Shown here piece after piece: positions 15,986-23,370 of a stretch of 51,844 nucleotides of DNA (the first letter of the stretch is position 1; the number at the start of each line of letters is the position of its first letter). Where the stretch lies: NCBI RefSeq assembly GCF_024127895.1, contig NZ_JAMYBK010000030.1, positions 1 through 51,844 of the forward strand, written 5' to 3'. A program made the position numbers and the translations under genes. Under the pieces are notes generated by a model. The model was given only the letters and a program-made list of their open reading frames with translations. It was not told the origin of the DNA and ran no database searches. Source of the stretch: Pseudomonas guariconensis (lineage in GTDB: Bacteria; Pseudomonadota; Gammaproteobacteria; Pseudomonadales; Pseudomonadaceae).

Positions 15986-16286
15986 GGCGGATTCCTGTCC
16001 AGGTGAGCTGCAAGCTACAAAGCTGCAAGAAAAGGCAGATCGATGCACGCCCCGCTTTTTCTTGCAGCTTGCAGCTTATACAGAAGCGACCACGCCAACC
16101 ACCCACGGCCAGTTTTTGCCAATTTCCCGGCCTGCCCGTCGGCCTGAGGATGGCCGCTGCACAGCAACCCTGATAAAATCGCGCGCCTTCGCAGACCAGT
16201 GACGTACAGGCAGCCGCCGCTCCCCGAGCCGGCCTTGGCCGCCCTGGTCGTTTTTCCGAATCCCTCCCTCCTAAAGGCCTGGATCA
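15986..16286. other. Divergent intergenic region between DUF2066 and purM
   Basis: This 301-bp region carries the AGCTGCAAG palindromic repeat at 16005-16076 and must hold divergent promoters. An A/T-rich TGATAAAAT at about 16172 could be part of the purM promoter, but no convincing -35 box at the right distance is visible. I see no ORF with coding character in it. Confidence 0.5.
16005..16076. repeat. Palindromic AGCTGCAAG repeat
   Basis: AGCTGCAAGAAAA (16021-16033) is mirrored exactly by TTTTCTTGCAGCT (16057-16069), a 13-bp perfect inverted repeat with a 23-nt spacer. Each arm is extended outward by another AGCTGCAAG-like unit (16005-16020 and 16068-16077). The left arm has a few extra bases. 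It could form a strong hairpin between the divergent genes. Confidence 0.75.
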
Positions 16287-17345
16287 ATGAGCAAGCAACC
16301 CTCCCTGAGCTACAAGGACGCCGGTGTAGACATCGACGCCGGCGAAGCACTGGTCGAACGCATCAAGGGCGTGGCCAAGCGCACCGCGCGCCCTGAAGTC
16401 ATGGGTGGCCTGGGCGGCTTCGGCGCCCTCTGCGAGATCCCGGCCGGCTACAAGCAGCCGGTTCTGGTCTCCGGCACCGACGGCGTCGGCACCAAGCTGC
16501 GCCTGGCGCTGAACCTGAACAAGCACGACAGCATCGGCCAGGACCTGGTCGCCATGTGCGTCAACGACCTGATCGTCTGCGGCGCCGAGCCGCTGTTCTT
16601 CCTCGACTACTACGCCACCGGCAAGCTCAACGTCGATGTCGCCGCCACCGTGGTCACCGGCATCGGCGCCGGTTGCGAGCTGGCCGGCTGCTCCCTGGTG
16701 GGCGGCGAAACCGCCGAGATGCCGGGCATGTACGAAGGCGAGGACTACGACCTGGCCGGCTTCTGCGTCGGCGTGGTGGAAAAGTCCGAGATCATCGACG
16801 GCTCCAAGGTGGCCACCGGCGACGCCCTGATCGCCCTGCCCTCCTCCGGCCCGCACTCCAACGGCTACTCGCTGATCCGCAAGATCCTCGAAGTGTCCGC
16901 TACCGACATCGACAACACCCAGCTCGACGGCAAGCCACTGGCCGACCTGCTGATGGCGCCGACCCGCATCTACGTCAAGCCCCTGCTCAAGCTGATCAAG
17001 GACACCGGCGCGGTCAAGGCCATGGCCCACATCACCGGCGGCGGCCTGCTGGACAACATTCCGCGCGTACTGCCCGACAACGCCCAGGCGATCATCGACG
17101 TGGCCAGCTGGCAGCGCCCGGCGGTGTTCGACTTCCTGCAGGAAAAAGGCAACGTCGACGAGCACGAGATGCACCGCGTACTGAACTGCGGCGTCGGCAT
17201 GGTCATCTGCGTGGCCCAGGACCAGGTCGACAGCGCCCTGCAGGTGCTGCGCGAAGCCGGTGAACAGCCATGGGTCATCGGCCGCATCGCCGAGGCCCCG
17301 GCCGGCGCTGCCCAGGTCGAGCTGCACAACCTCAAGGCGCACTGA
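16287..17345 (+). CDS. purM: Phosphoribosylformylglycinamidine cyclo-ligase (AIR synthetase)
   Basis: PurM closes the imidazole ring of purines: FGAM plus ATP gives aminoimidazole ribonucleotide. The 352-aa protein begins MSKQPSLSYKDAGVDIDAGE and shows GGFGALCEIP, VSGTDGVGTKLRLAL, the GGETAEMPGMY loop and ALPSSGPHSNGYSLIRKIL, all typical. Length is normal. It overlaps purN by one base (TGATG), so the two are translationally coupled, the standard arrangement for consecutive-use purine genes in gamma-proteobacteria. Confidence 0.97.
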   Translation: MSKQPSLSYKDAGVDIDAGEALVERIKGVAKRTARPEVMGGLGGFGALCEIPAGYKQPVLVSGTDGVGTKLRLALNLNKHDSIGQDLVAMCVNDLIVCGAEPLFFLDYYATGKLNVDVAATVVTGIGAGCELAGCSLVGGETAEMPGMYEGEDYDLAGFCVGVVEKSEIIDGSKVATGDALIALPSSGPHSNGYSLIRKILEVSATDIDNTQLDGKPLADLLMAPTRIYVKPLLKLIKDTGAVKAMAHITGGGLLDNIPRVLPDNAQAIIDVASWQRPAVFDFLQEKGNVDEHEMHRVLNCGVGMVICVAQDQVDSALQVLREAGEQPWVIGRIAEAPAGAAQVELHNLKAH

Positions 17346-17998
17346 TGCCGAGCGAGACCTGCAACGTAGTGGTATTGCTGTCGGGCTCCGGCAGCAACCT
17401 GCAAGCGCTGATCGACAGCAGCCGCGGCGAAGACAGCCCGGTGCGCATCCGTGGCGTGATCTCCAACCGTGCCGACGCCTATGGCCTGCAGCGCGCCCAG
17501 GCGGCCGGTATCGCCACCGCCGTGCTGGAGCACACCGGCTTCGAGGGCCGCGAGGCCTTCGACGCGGCACTGATGGCGTTGATCGACGGCTTCGAGCCGG
17601 ACCTGGTGGTACTGGCCGGTTTCATGCGCATCCTCACGGGTGGCTTCGTCCGTCACTACCAGGGCCGCCTGCTCAACATCCACCCGTCGTTGCTGCCCAA
17701 GTACAAGGGCCTGCATACCCACCAGCGGGCACTGGAGGCCGGCGATAGCGAACACGGTTGCAGCGTGCACTTCGTCACCGAGGAACTCGACGGCGGCCCT
17801 CTGGTCGTACAGGCAGTGGTTCCGGTGGCGCCGGATGACACGCCGCAGGCCCTGGCTGAGCGGGTTCACCGCCAGGAACACCAGATCTACCCGCTGGCGG
17901 TGCGCTGGTTCGCCGAAGGACGCTTGCGTCTGGGCGCACAGGGTGCATTACTGGATGGCCAGCCGCTGGCGGCCAGCGGCCACTTGATTCGACCCTAG
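17345..17998 (+). CDS. purN: Phosphoribosylglycinamide formyltransferase (GAR transformylase)
   Basis: PurN transfers a formyl group from 10-formyltetrahydrofolate to glycinamide ribonucleotide. The 217-aa protein starts MPSETCNVVVLLSGSGSNLQ with the phosphate-binding GSGSNLQALID. It has VLAGFMRILTGGFV and NIHPSLLPKYKGLHTHQ, which includes the catalytic Asn and His, then GCSVHFVTEELDGGPLV with the catalytic Asp. The ATG at 17345 overlaps the purM stop; the 25 extra codons in the open frame belong to purM in another frame. Confidence 0.96.
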   Translation: MPSETCNVVVLLSGSGSNLQALIDSSRGEDSPVRIRGVISNRADAYGLQRAQAAGIATAVLEHTGFEGREAFDAALMALIDGFEPDLVVLAGFMRILTGGFVRHYQGRLLNIHPSLLPKYKGLHTHQRALEAGDSEHGCSVHFVTEELDGGPLVVQAVVPVAPDDTPQALAERVHRQEHQIYPLAVRWFAEGRLRLGAQGALLDGQPLAASGHLIRP

Positions 17999-18006
17999 GA
18001 GAACTT

Positions 18007-18717
18007 ATGCGTCGTGCCCTGCTCTTGGCTCTCGCCGTGCTCGCCCTGCCTCTCCAGGCAGCTGATCTGAAGCCTTTCTCGGCCAGCTACACCGCCGACT
18101 GGAAACAGCTGCCCATGAGCGGCACCGCCGAGCGCAGCCTGGAAAAGAATGCCAACGGTACCTGGAGCCTGAACTTCAAGGCATCCATGATGATCGCCAG
18201 CCTGACCGAGCAAAGCACCCTGCGCCTGGACAACGACACCCTGCTGCCGCAGAAGTACCACTTCGAGCGTGGCGGCCTGGGCAAGGCGAAGAAGGTCGAC
18301 CTGGACTTCGACTGGACCAGCAAGAAGGTCACCGGCAGCGATCGTGGCGACGCGATCAACCTGCCGCTCAACCGCGGCGTGCTGGACAAGTCGTCCTACC
18401 AGCTGGCCCTGCAGCATGACGTGGCCGCCGGCAAGAAGAGCATGACCTACCAGGTGGTCGACGGTGACGAGATCGACACCTACGACTTCCGCGTGCTCGG
18501 CACCGAGAAAGTGGCCACCAAGGCCGGCCAGGTCGACGCGGTCAAGGTCGAGCGCGTGCGCGACCCGAGCCAGAGCAAACGCATCACCGAGCTGTGGTTC
18601 GCCAAGGACTGGGACTACCTGCTGGTACAACTGCGCCAGGTCGAGACCGATGGCAAGGAGTACGTGATCGTGCTGCAGGACGGCACGGTCGACGGCAAGT
18701 CGGTGAAGGGCAACTGA
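18007..18717 (+). CDS. DUF3108 domain-containing exported protein
   Basis: The 236-aa protein has a clear signal peptide, MRRALLLALAVLALPLQAAD, cleaved probably after QA. It is a DUF3108 protein rich in beta-prone sequence (LKPFSASYTADWKQLPMSGT, DYLLVQLRQVETDGKEYVIV). The function is unknown; family members are periplasmic or outer-membrane associated. AGGAGA lies just before the ATG. It follows purN by 8 bp and is probably transcribed with purM-purN, although a link to purine synthesis is not evident. Confidence 0.87.
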   Translation: MRRALLLALAVLALPLQAADLKPFSASYTADWKQLPMSGTAERSLEKNANGTWSLNFKASMMIASLTEQSTLRLDNDTLLPQKYHFERGGLGKAKKVDLDFDWTSKKVTGSDRGDAINLPLNRGVLDKSSYQLALQHDVAAGKKSMTYQVVDGDEIDTYDFRVLGTEKVATKAGQVDAVKVERVRDPSQSKRITELWFAKDWDYLLVQLRQVETDGKEYVIVLQDGTVDGKSVKGN

Positions 18718-18763
18718 CACCCGCTCCACTGCCTGCGCCAACCGAAACCCCGCCACTGTGCGC

Positions 18764-18957
18764 AATGCCGGTCAGTTAAGACGTTCAGTTGTCATTTGGG
18801 GCCGCTTCGCGCCCCATCGCCGGCAAGCCGGCTCCCACACTGTCCGTGCAAACCGCATCATGTGTGGTCGCCGCGGTCCCTGTGGGAGCCGGCTTGCCGG
18901 CGATGGGCTGCAAGGTAGCCCCAAAAATGACAAAGCGCCGCTTAACTGACTGACATT
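18764..18957. repeat. Composite palindromic repeat A: terminal inverted repeats enclosing a REP pair
   Basis: Ends are AATGCCGGTCAGTTAAG (18764-18780) and its near-inverse CTTAACTGACTGACATT (18941-18957), 15 of 17 matching. Inside are GTCATTTGGGGCCGCTTCGC (18791-18810) and, on the other side, a copy of GCCCC...ATGAC. The centre holds a perfect 24-bp inverted REP pair, 18816-18839 and 18881-18904, with core GCCGGCAAGCCGGC. Two further copies of the outer frame lie in the window (19389-19475 without REP; 37838-38005 with REP). Confidence 0.8.
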
Positions 18958-19066
18958 AGCCACTGTGCGGGGTTTCTTTTTTGCTTCGAGCGGCACGCTG
19001 CAAGCTGTTTGCGGGCCTGATGCCGAGCAAGGTGTCGAGGCCGCGCATTCTCTTGAAGCCAGGCTT

Positions 19067-19084
19067 CATGAAACATGTTTCATG
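19067..19084. promoter_or_regulatory. 18-bp perfect palindrome matching the PsrA operator consensus
   Basis: CATGAAACATGTTTCATG is a perfect palindrome. Its centre GAAAC-AT-GTTTC fits the published PsrA consensus (G/C)AAAC-N2-4-GTTT(G/C) of pseudomonads. It ends 9 bp upstream of a -35-like box at 19094, a position suited to activation. The binder is an inference from motif resemblance. Confidence 0.5.
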
Positions 19085-19093
19085 GCCGATTTA

Positions 19094-19123
19094 TTTACTT
19101 AGCCTGCTAACAAACTCTATAAA
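19094..19123 (+). promoter_or_regulatory. Sigma70-like promoter for the 60-aa ORF
   Basis: TTTACT (19094-19099), an 18-bp spacer and TATAAA (19118-19123). It lies about 50 bp upstream of the ATG at 19172. The palindrome at 19067-19084 sits just above it. Confidence 0.5.
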
Positions 19124-19171
19124 GAAGTCCTGCGACACGTTGCCGCAGTCAACCGAAAGTGGAGTTTACCG

Positions 19172-19354
19172 ATGACAGTCCAAGTAACCGAACGCGACGA
19201 ATCGAAAATGTCCCACGAAAGCCAGGCCTGCGGCCTGCGGATCTGGGACGTGCATCAGCAGGGTGAACTGGTGGGCATGTTCCACACCGAGCAAGAAGCC
19301 CAGCAGTACCGCACCGAGCTCGAATGCCTGGAAAGCCAGCGCGCTGTGCAATGA
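19172..19354 (+). CDS. Small conserved-looking 60-aa protein of unknown function
   Basis: The product starts MTVQVTERDESKMSHESQAC and is acidic and soluble. It contains LRIWDVHQQGELVGMFHTEQ, which reads like a small beta-alpha fold, and a charged C-terminal helix. GGAG lies 8 nt upstream of the ATG, and a promoter and a PsrA-like palindrome precede it, which supports a real gene rather than a chance frame. It lies between two copies of a palindromic repeat (18764-18957 and 19389-19475). I know no function. If the palindrome binds PsrA, it may respond to long-chain fatty acids or the RpoS network; this is speculation. Confidence 0.72.
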   Translation: MTVQVTERDESKMSHESQACGLRIWDVHQQGELVGMFHTEQEAQQYRTELECLESQRAVQ

Positions 19355-19388
19355 CCGGACGTTCCCAGGAAAAAACGCGCCAAGGCGC

Positions 19389-19475
19389 AATGCCTGTCAG
19401 TTAAGCGGCGCTTTGTCATATTTGGGGCCGCTTCGCGCCCCAAATGACAACTGAAAATCTTAACTGACCGGCATT
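19389..19475. repeat. Palindromic repeat B: short form without REP
   Basis: Ends are AATGCCTGTCAGTTAAG (19389-19405) and CTTAACTGACCGGCATT (19459-19475), 16 of 17 positions inverted-identical. The centre 19415-19448 is itself a hairpin from GTCAT to ATGAC around GGGGCCGCTTCGCGCCCC. The copy lies between the 60-aa ORF and the convergent DUF2058 gene and may also act as a terminator. Confidence 0.8.
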
Positions 19476-19498
19476 GAGCCAAGGCTGTTTTTCGTGGC

Positions 19499-20038
19499 TT
19501 ACCACATGAGATCGTCAGGGATCTTGTAGGCCGCGTAGGGATCGTCCTCGTCCGCCTCCTCGACATGGGTGTTGAGCAGCAGCACGCGCTTGGGATCGCG
19601 CTCCTGGATCTTCACCGCGGCCTCGCGTGGGATCACTTCGTAGCCACCGCCATGAGCGACGATCGCCAGGGCGCCATTGCTGAGCTTGCTGCGCATCAAG
19701 GCATTGACGGCAATACGCTTGACCTTCTTGTCATCGACGAAGTTGTAGTAGTCCTCGGTATTGAGCTTGGGCAGGCGGGTCGCCTCGATCAACTGCTTGA
19801 CCTGCGCGGCACGGGCCTTCTGCTCGGCCTTCTCCTGGAGCTGGCGGTTCAGCTCCTGGTCCTTCCTGGCCTTCTCGGCCATGGCCTCCTTGGCCAGGCG
19901 CTGCTGGGTATCGTCGACTTCGACCTGGCCCTTGTGTTCCAGGCGCTTCTGTTTCTTCTCGGCTTTGTTAGCCTGCTTGACCTGCTTCTGGTTGACCAGA
20001 CCGGCCTTGAGCAATTGATCGCGAAGGGAAAGGCTCAT
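19499..20038 (-). CDS. DUF2058 (YaiL-like) protein
   Basis: The 179-aa protein starts MSLSLRDQLLKAGLVNQKQV. Its first half is a long, highly charged helix (many Lys, Glu, Gln between residues 20 and 85), probably a coiled coil. The second half has the DUF2058 signature TEDYYNFVDDKKVKRIAVNA near residue 95. The family (YaiL in E. coli) is described as nucleoprotein/polynucleotide-associated, but no activity is established. It ends the mazG/relA strand block and converges on the 60-aa ORF, with repeat B between. Its length is normal for the family. Confidence 0.88.
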   Translation of the reverse strand: MSLSLRDQLLKAGLVNQKQVKQANKAEKKQKRLEHKGQVEVDDTQQRLAKEAMAEKARKDQELNRQLQEKAEQKARAAQVKQLIEATRLPKLNTEDYYNFVDDKKVKRIAVNALMRSKLSNGALAIVAHGGGYEVIPREAAVKIQERDPKRVLLLNTHVEEADEDDPYAAYKIPDDLMW

Positions 20039-20064
20039 GGGTGTTCACTCACTTATGCAACAGC

Positions 20065-20898
20065 TCAGCCGCAGCTGGGCAGGTTCTTTTCCTGACGCTT
20101 GGCTTCGCCCCAGAGGGCGTCCAACTCGTCGAGGGTACGATCTTGGATGGACAGGCCCTGCTCGCGCAATGCCTGCTCGATGAAACGGAAGCGCCGCTCG
20201 AACTTGCGGTTGGCGCGGCGCAGGGCATTTTCCGGGTCGTGCTTGAGGTGGCGGGCCAGGTTGACGGTGGCGAACAACAGGTCGCCGACTTCGTCCTCCA
20301 GGGCCTCGGCATCGCCATCGGCCATGGCCTGCAACACTTCGTCCAGCTCCTCGCGGACCTTGTCCAGCACCGGCAGCGCCTCGGGCCAGTCGAAACCGAC
20401 CGTGGCCGCGCGCTTTTGCAGCTTGGCCGCCCGCGACAAGGCCGGCAGCGTCGCCGGTACATCGTCGAGCAGCGACAGTTGCTCGGGCTCGCTCTTTTCC
20501 GCGCGCTCCTCGGCCTTGATCGCTTCCCAACGCGACTTGACCTGGGCCTCGCTCAGGCGCGGGGTATCCAGCGGTGCGTAGAGGTCGCCGGTGGGGAAAA
20601 CATGGGGATGGCGGCGGATCAGCTTGCGGGTAATGGCATCGACCACGCCGGCGAACTCGAAGCGCCCCTCCTCCCGGGCCAGCTGGCTGTAGTAGACCAC
20701 CTGGAACAACAGGTCGCCCAGCTCGCCCTGCAGGTGCTCGAAATCACCGCGCTCGATGGTGTCGGCGACCTCGTAGGCCTCCTCGAGGGTGTGCGGGACG
20801 ATACTGGCGTAGTCCTGCTGCAGGTCCCAGGGGCAACCGTGCTGCGGGTCGCGCAGGCGGGCCATGAGGTGCAGCAGGTCGTCGAGGGTGTAGGTCAT
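20065..20898 (-). CDS. mazG: Nucleoside triphosphate pyrophosphohydrolase
   Basis: MazG hydrolyses NTPs and dNTPs to monophosphates plus pyrophosphate and is linked to starvation survival and ppGpp levels in E. coli. The 277-aa protein has two MazG domains. The N-terminal one begins at YTLDDLLHLMARLRDP and includes CPWDLQQDYASIVPHTLEEA with EEAYEV metal ligands. The C-terminal one has LDKVREELDEVLQAMADGDA and DEVGDLLFATVNLARHL, an EExxE...ExxD type site. It lies directly downstream of relA on the same strand, a conserved pairing that fits the metabolic link with (p)ppGpp. A REP pair lies in the gap between them. Confidence 0.95.
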   Translation of the reverse strand: MTYTLDDLLHLMARLRDPQHGCPWDLQQDYASIVPHTLEEAYEVADTIERGDFEHLQGELGDLLFQVVYYSQLAREEGRFEFAGVVDAITRKLIRRHPHVFPTGDLYAPLDTPRLSEAQVKSRWEAIKAEERAEKSEPEQLSLLDDVPATLPALSRAAKLQKRAATVGFDWPEALPVLDKVREELDEVLQAMADGDAEALEDEVGDLLFATVNLARHLKHDPENALRRANRKFERRFRFIEQALREQGLSIQDRTLDELDALWGEAKRQEKNLPSCG

Positions 20899-20930
20899 AG
20901 GTGTCTCTTCCTCGCGGGGGCCATGCCCCC

Positions 20931-21002
20931 GATCGCTGGCAAGCCAGCCCCCACGAAGAGGCTGCCATGCCCGGTGCCCGTGGGAGCCGGCGTGCCGGCG
21001 AT
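20931..21002. repeat. REP inverted pair between relA and mazG
   Basis: The left unit 20931-20955 (core GCTGGCAAGCCAGC) and right unit 20979-21002 (core GGAGCCGGCGTGCCGGCGAT) are inverted REP copies of the P. putida type. Palindromic GGGGGCCATGCCCCC (20916-20930) and GGCCGC/GCGGCC arms flank them. They may reduce read-through between relA and mazG or bind gyrase or IHF as REPs do elsewhere. Confidence 0.7.
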
Positions 21003-21031
21003 GGGCCGCACAGCGGCCCCATTGCAGTGTT

Positions 21032-23272
21032 TCAAGGGGTACGATTACGCCGCGTCTCGATGATGTTCGGCAACTGCGAGATCCTGCCCAGCAGGCGCCC
21101 CAGGGCGTTCAGGCCAGGAATCTCGATGGTCAGCGACATCAGCGCGGTGTTGTCGTCCTTGTTCGAGCGGGTATTGACCGCCAGCACGTTGATCTTCTCG
21201 TTGAGCAGCACCTGCGACACGTCGCGCAGCAGGCCCGGGCGGTCGTAGGCGCGGATGACGATGTCGACCGGGTAGGTCTGCACCGGCACCGGGCCCCAGT
21301 TGACCTGGATCATCCGCTCCGGCTCCTTGCCGGCCAGTTGCAGCACCGAGGCGCAGTCCTGGCGGTGGATGGTCACGCCGCGGCCCTGGGTGATGTAGCC
21401 GACGATGGCATCGCCCGGCAGCGGCTGGCAGCAGCCGGCCATCTGCGTGAGCAGGTTGCCGACCCCCTGGATCTGGATGTCGCCACGCTTGCCGGACTTG
21501 GCGCTGCTGGCCTTGCGCGGGACCAGCTCGATCTGCTCGTTGCGCTCCGGCTCGAGCAGTTGCTGGGCGGCGTTGACCATGTGCGCCAGGCGCAGGTCGC
21601 CGGCACCGAGGGCGGCGAACATGTCCTCGGCGGTCTTGACGTTGGCCTTTTCCGCCAGGCGCTCGAAGTCCACCTGGGGCAGGCCCAGGCGGCTCAGCTC
21701 GCGCTCGAGCAGGGTCTTGCCGGCGGCGACGTTCTGGTCGCGCGCCTGCAGCTTGAACCAGTGGACGATCTTGGCCCGCGCCCGCGAAGTGGTGACGTAG
21801 CCCAGGTTGGAGTTCAGCCAGTCGCGGCTGGGGCTGCCGTGCTTGCTGGTGATGATCTCCACCTGCTCGCCGGTCTGCAGGCTGTAGTTGAGCGGCACGA
21901 TGCGCCCGTTGATCTTGGCGCCGCGGCAGTTGTGGCCGATCTCGGTGTGCACGCGGTAGGCGAAGTCCAGCGGAGTGGCACCCTTGGGCAGGTCGATGGC
22001 ATGGCCGTCGGGGGTGAACACATAGACCCGGTCCGGCTCGATGTCGACGCGCAGTTGCTCGGCCAGGCCGCCGATGTCGCCCAGCTCCTCGTGCCACTCC
22101 AGCACCTGGCGCAGCCAGGAAATCTTCTCTTCATAGTGGTTGGAGCTGGACTTGACGTCGGTGCCCTTGTAGCGCCAGTGGGCGCAGACGCCCAGCTCGG
22201 CTTCCTCGTGCATGCCGTGGGTGCGGATCTGCACCTCCAGCACCTTGCCCTCTGGGCCGATCACCGCCGTGTGCAGGGAGCGGTAGCCGTTCTCCTTGGG
22301 GTTGGCGATGTAGTCGTCGAACTCCTTGGGAATGTGCCGCCACAGGGTATGCACGATACCCAGCGCGGTATAGCAGTCGCGGATTTCCGGGACCAGCACG
22401 CGCACGGCGCGCACGTCGTAGATCTGGCTGAACTCCAGGCCCTTGCGCTGCATCTTGCGCCAGATGGAATAGATATGCTTCGCCCGGCCACTGATGTCGG
22501 CCTTGACCCCGGTGGCCAGCAGTTCGTTCTGCAACTGGTTCATCACGTCGCTGATGAAACGCTCGCGGTCCAGCCGGCGCTCGTGCAGGAGCTTGGCGAT
22601 CTGCTTGTACTGGTCGGGCTCGAGGTAGCGGAAGGACAGGTCCTCCAGCTCCCACTTGATATGACCGATGCCCAGGCGGTGCGCCAGTGGCGCATAGATG
22701 TCGAACACCTCGCGCGCCACGCGCAGGCGTTTCTCGTCGTCGGCGGCCTTGACCGCACGAATGGCGCAGGTACGCTCGGCCAGCTTGATCAGCGCCACGC
22801 GCACGTCATCGACCATGGCCACGAGCATCTTGCGCAGGTTCTCGACCTGCGCTTGGGAGCCGAGCACCAGCGACTGGCGCGGGCTGAGGCTGGCGCTGAT
22901 GGCAGCCATGCGCAACACGCCGTCGATCAGCTTGGACACCACCGGACCAAAGCGCTGCCCGACCTCGGCCAGGGTCACCTTGCCCTCGCGCACCGAGCGG
23001 TAGACCACCGCCGCCACCAGGGAGTCCTGGTCGAGCTTGAGGTCGGCAAGGATTTCGGCGATCTCCAGCCCCGCCTGGAAGCTGGAAGTGCCATCGGCCC
23101 AGGAATGCTTGGCCGGGTTGCCCTTTTTCTCCACCTCATGGGCGAATTCGCAGGCCTCCTTGAGCGCCTCGCGATCCAGCGCCGAATCGACGCTCACCAC
23201 ATGATCCAGCCATGCTTCGAGATTGATACTGCCGTCGGTATTGACCGGCTGGTGCACTCTCACCTGTACCAT
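21032..23272 (-). CDS. relA: GTP pyrophosphokinase, (p)ppGpp synthetase I
   Basis: RelA makes (p)ppGpp on starved ribosomes. The 746-aa protein starts MVQVRVHQPVNTDGSINLEA. Its N-terminal pseudo-hydrolase domain has the HD pair replaced (AAVVYRSVREGKV in place of the HD motif), so it should be synthetase-only. The synthetase domain follows (YSIWRKMQRKGLEFSQIYDV, ENGYRSLHTAVIGPEGKVLE), then TGS (VYVFTPDGHAIDLPKGATPL), a zinc-finger-like region and a C-terminal ACT domain (IRAYDRPGLLRDVSQVLLNE). The ATG at 23272 was chosen from the family N-terminus; AAAGG lies 8-12 nt upstream. About 98 bp separate it from rlmD. Confidence 0.95.
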   Translation of the reverse strand: MVQVRVHQPVNTDGSINLEAWLDHVVSVDSALDREALKEACEFAHEVEKKGNPAKHSWADGTSSFQAGLEIAEILADLKLDQDSLVAAVVYRSVREGKVTLAEVGQRFGPVVSKLIDGVLRMAAISASLSPRQSLVLGSQAQVENLRKMLVAMVDDVRVALIKLAERTCAIRAVKAADDEKRLRVAREVFDIYAPLAHRLGIGHIKWELEDLSFRYLEPDQYKQIAKLLHERRLDRERFISDVMNQLQNELLATGVKADISGRAKHIYSIWRKMQRKGLEFSQIYDVRAVRVLVPEIRDCYTALGIVHTLWRHIPKEFDDYIANPKENGYRSLHTAVIGPEGKVLEVQIRTHGMHEEAELGVCAHWRYKGTDVKSSSNHYEEKISWLRQVLEWHEELGDIGGLAEQLRVDIEPDRVYVFTPDGHAIDLPKGATPLDFAYRVHTEIGHNCRGAKINGRIVPLNYSLQTGEQVEIITSKHGSPSRDWLNSNLGYVTTSRARAKIVHWFKLQARDQNVAAGKTLLERELSRLGLPQVDFERLAEKANVKTAEDMFAALGAGDLRLAHMVNAAQQLLEPERNEQIELVPRKASSAKSGKRGDIQIQGVGNLLTQMAGCCQPLPGDAIVGYITQGRGVTIHRQDCASVLQLAGKEPERMIQVNWGPVPVQTYPVDIVIRAYDRPGLLRDVSQVLLNEKINVLAVNTRSNKDDNTALMSLTIEIPGLNALGRLLGRISQLPNIIETRRNRTP

Positions 23273-23370
23273 CTTTTTTCTACCTTTCCATACAGCGCAC
23301 CACGCGGGTGCGCTGGCAATCACCGTGCAGCCCCCCATTCCCTGGGAACCGCACCAAGGGGCCAGCCTGG

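Noticed and set aside
16284..17570. A 428-codon minus-strand frame opposite purM-purN
   Set aside because: Shadow frame covering two firmly identified genes; no start signal.
18816..18904. A CRISPR-like repeat arrangement
   Set aside because: The repeats are inverted REP pairs, not direct repeats with regular spacers, and no cas genes are near.
18981..19175. A 64-codon plus-strand frame upstream of the 60-aa ORF
   Set aside because: It spans the palindrome and promoter and has no ribosome-binding site.
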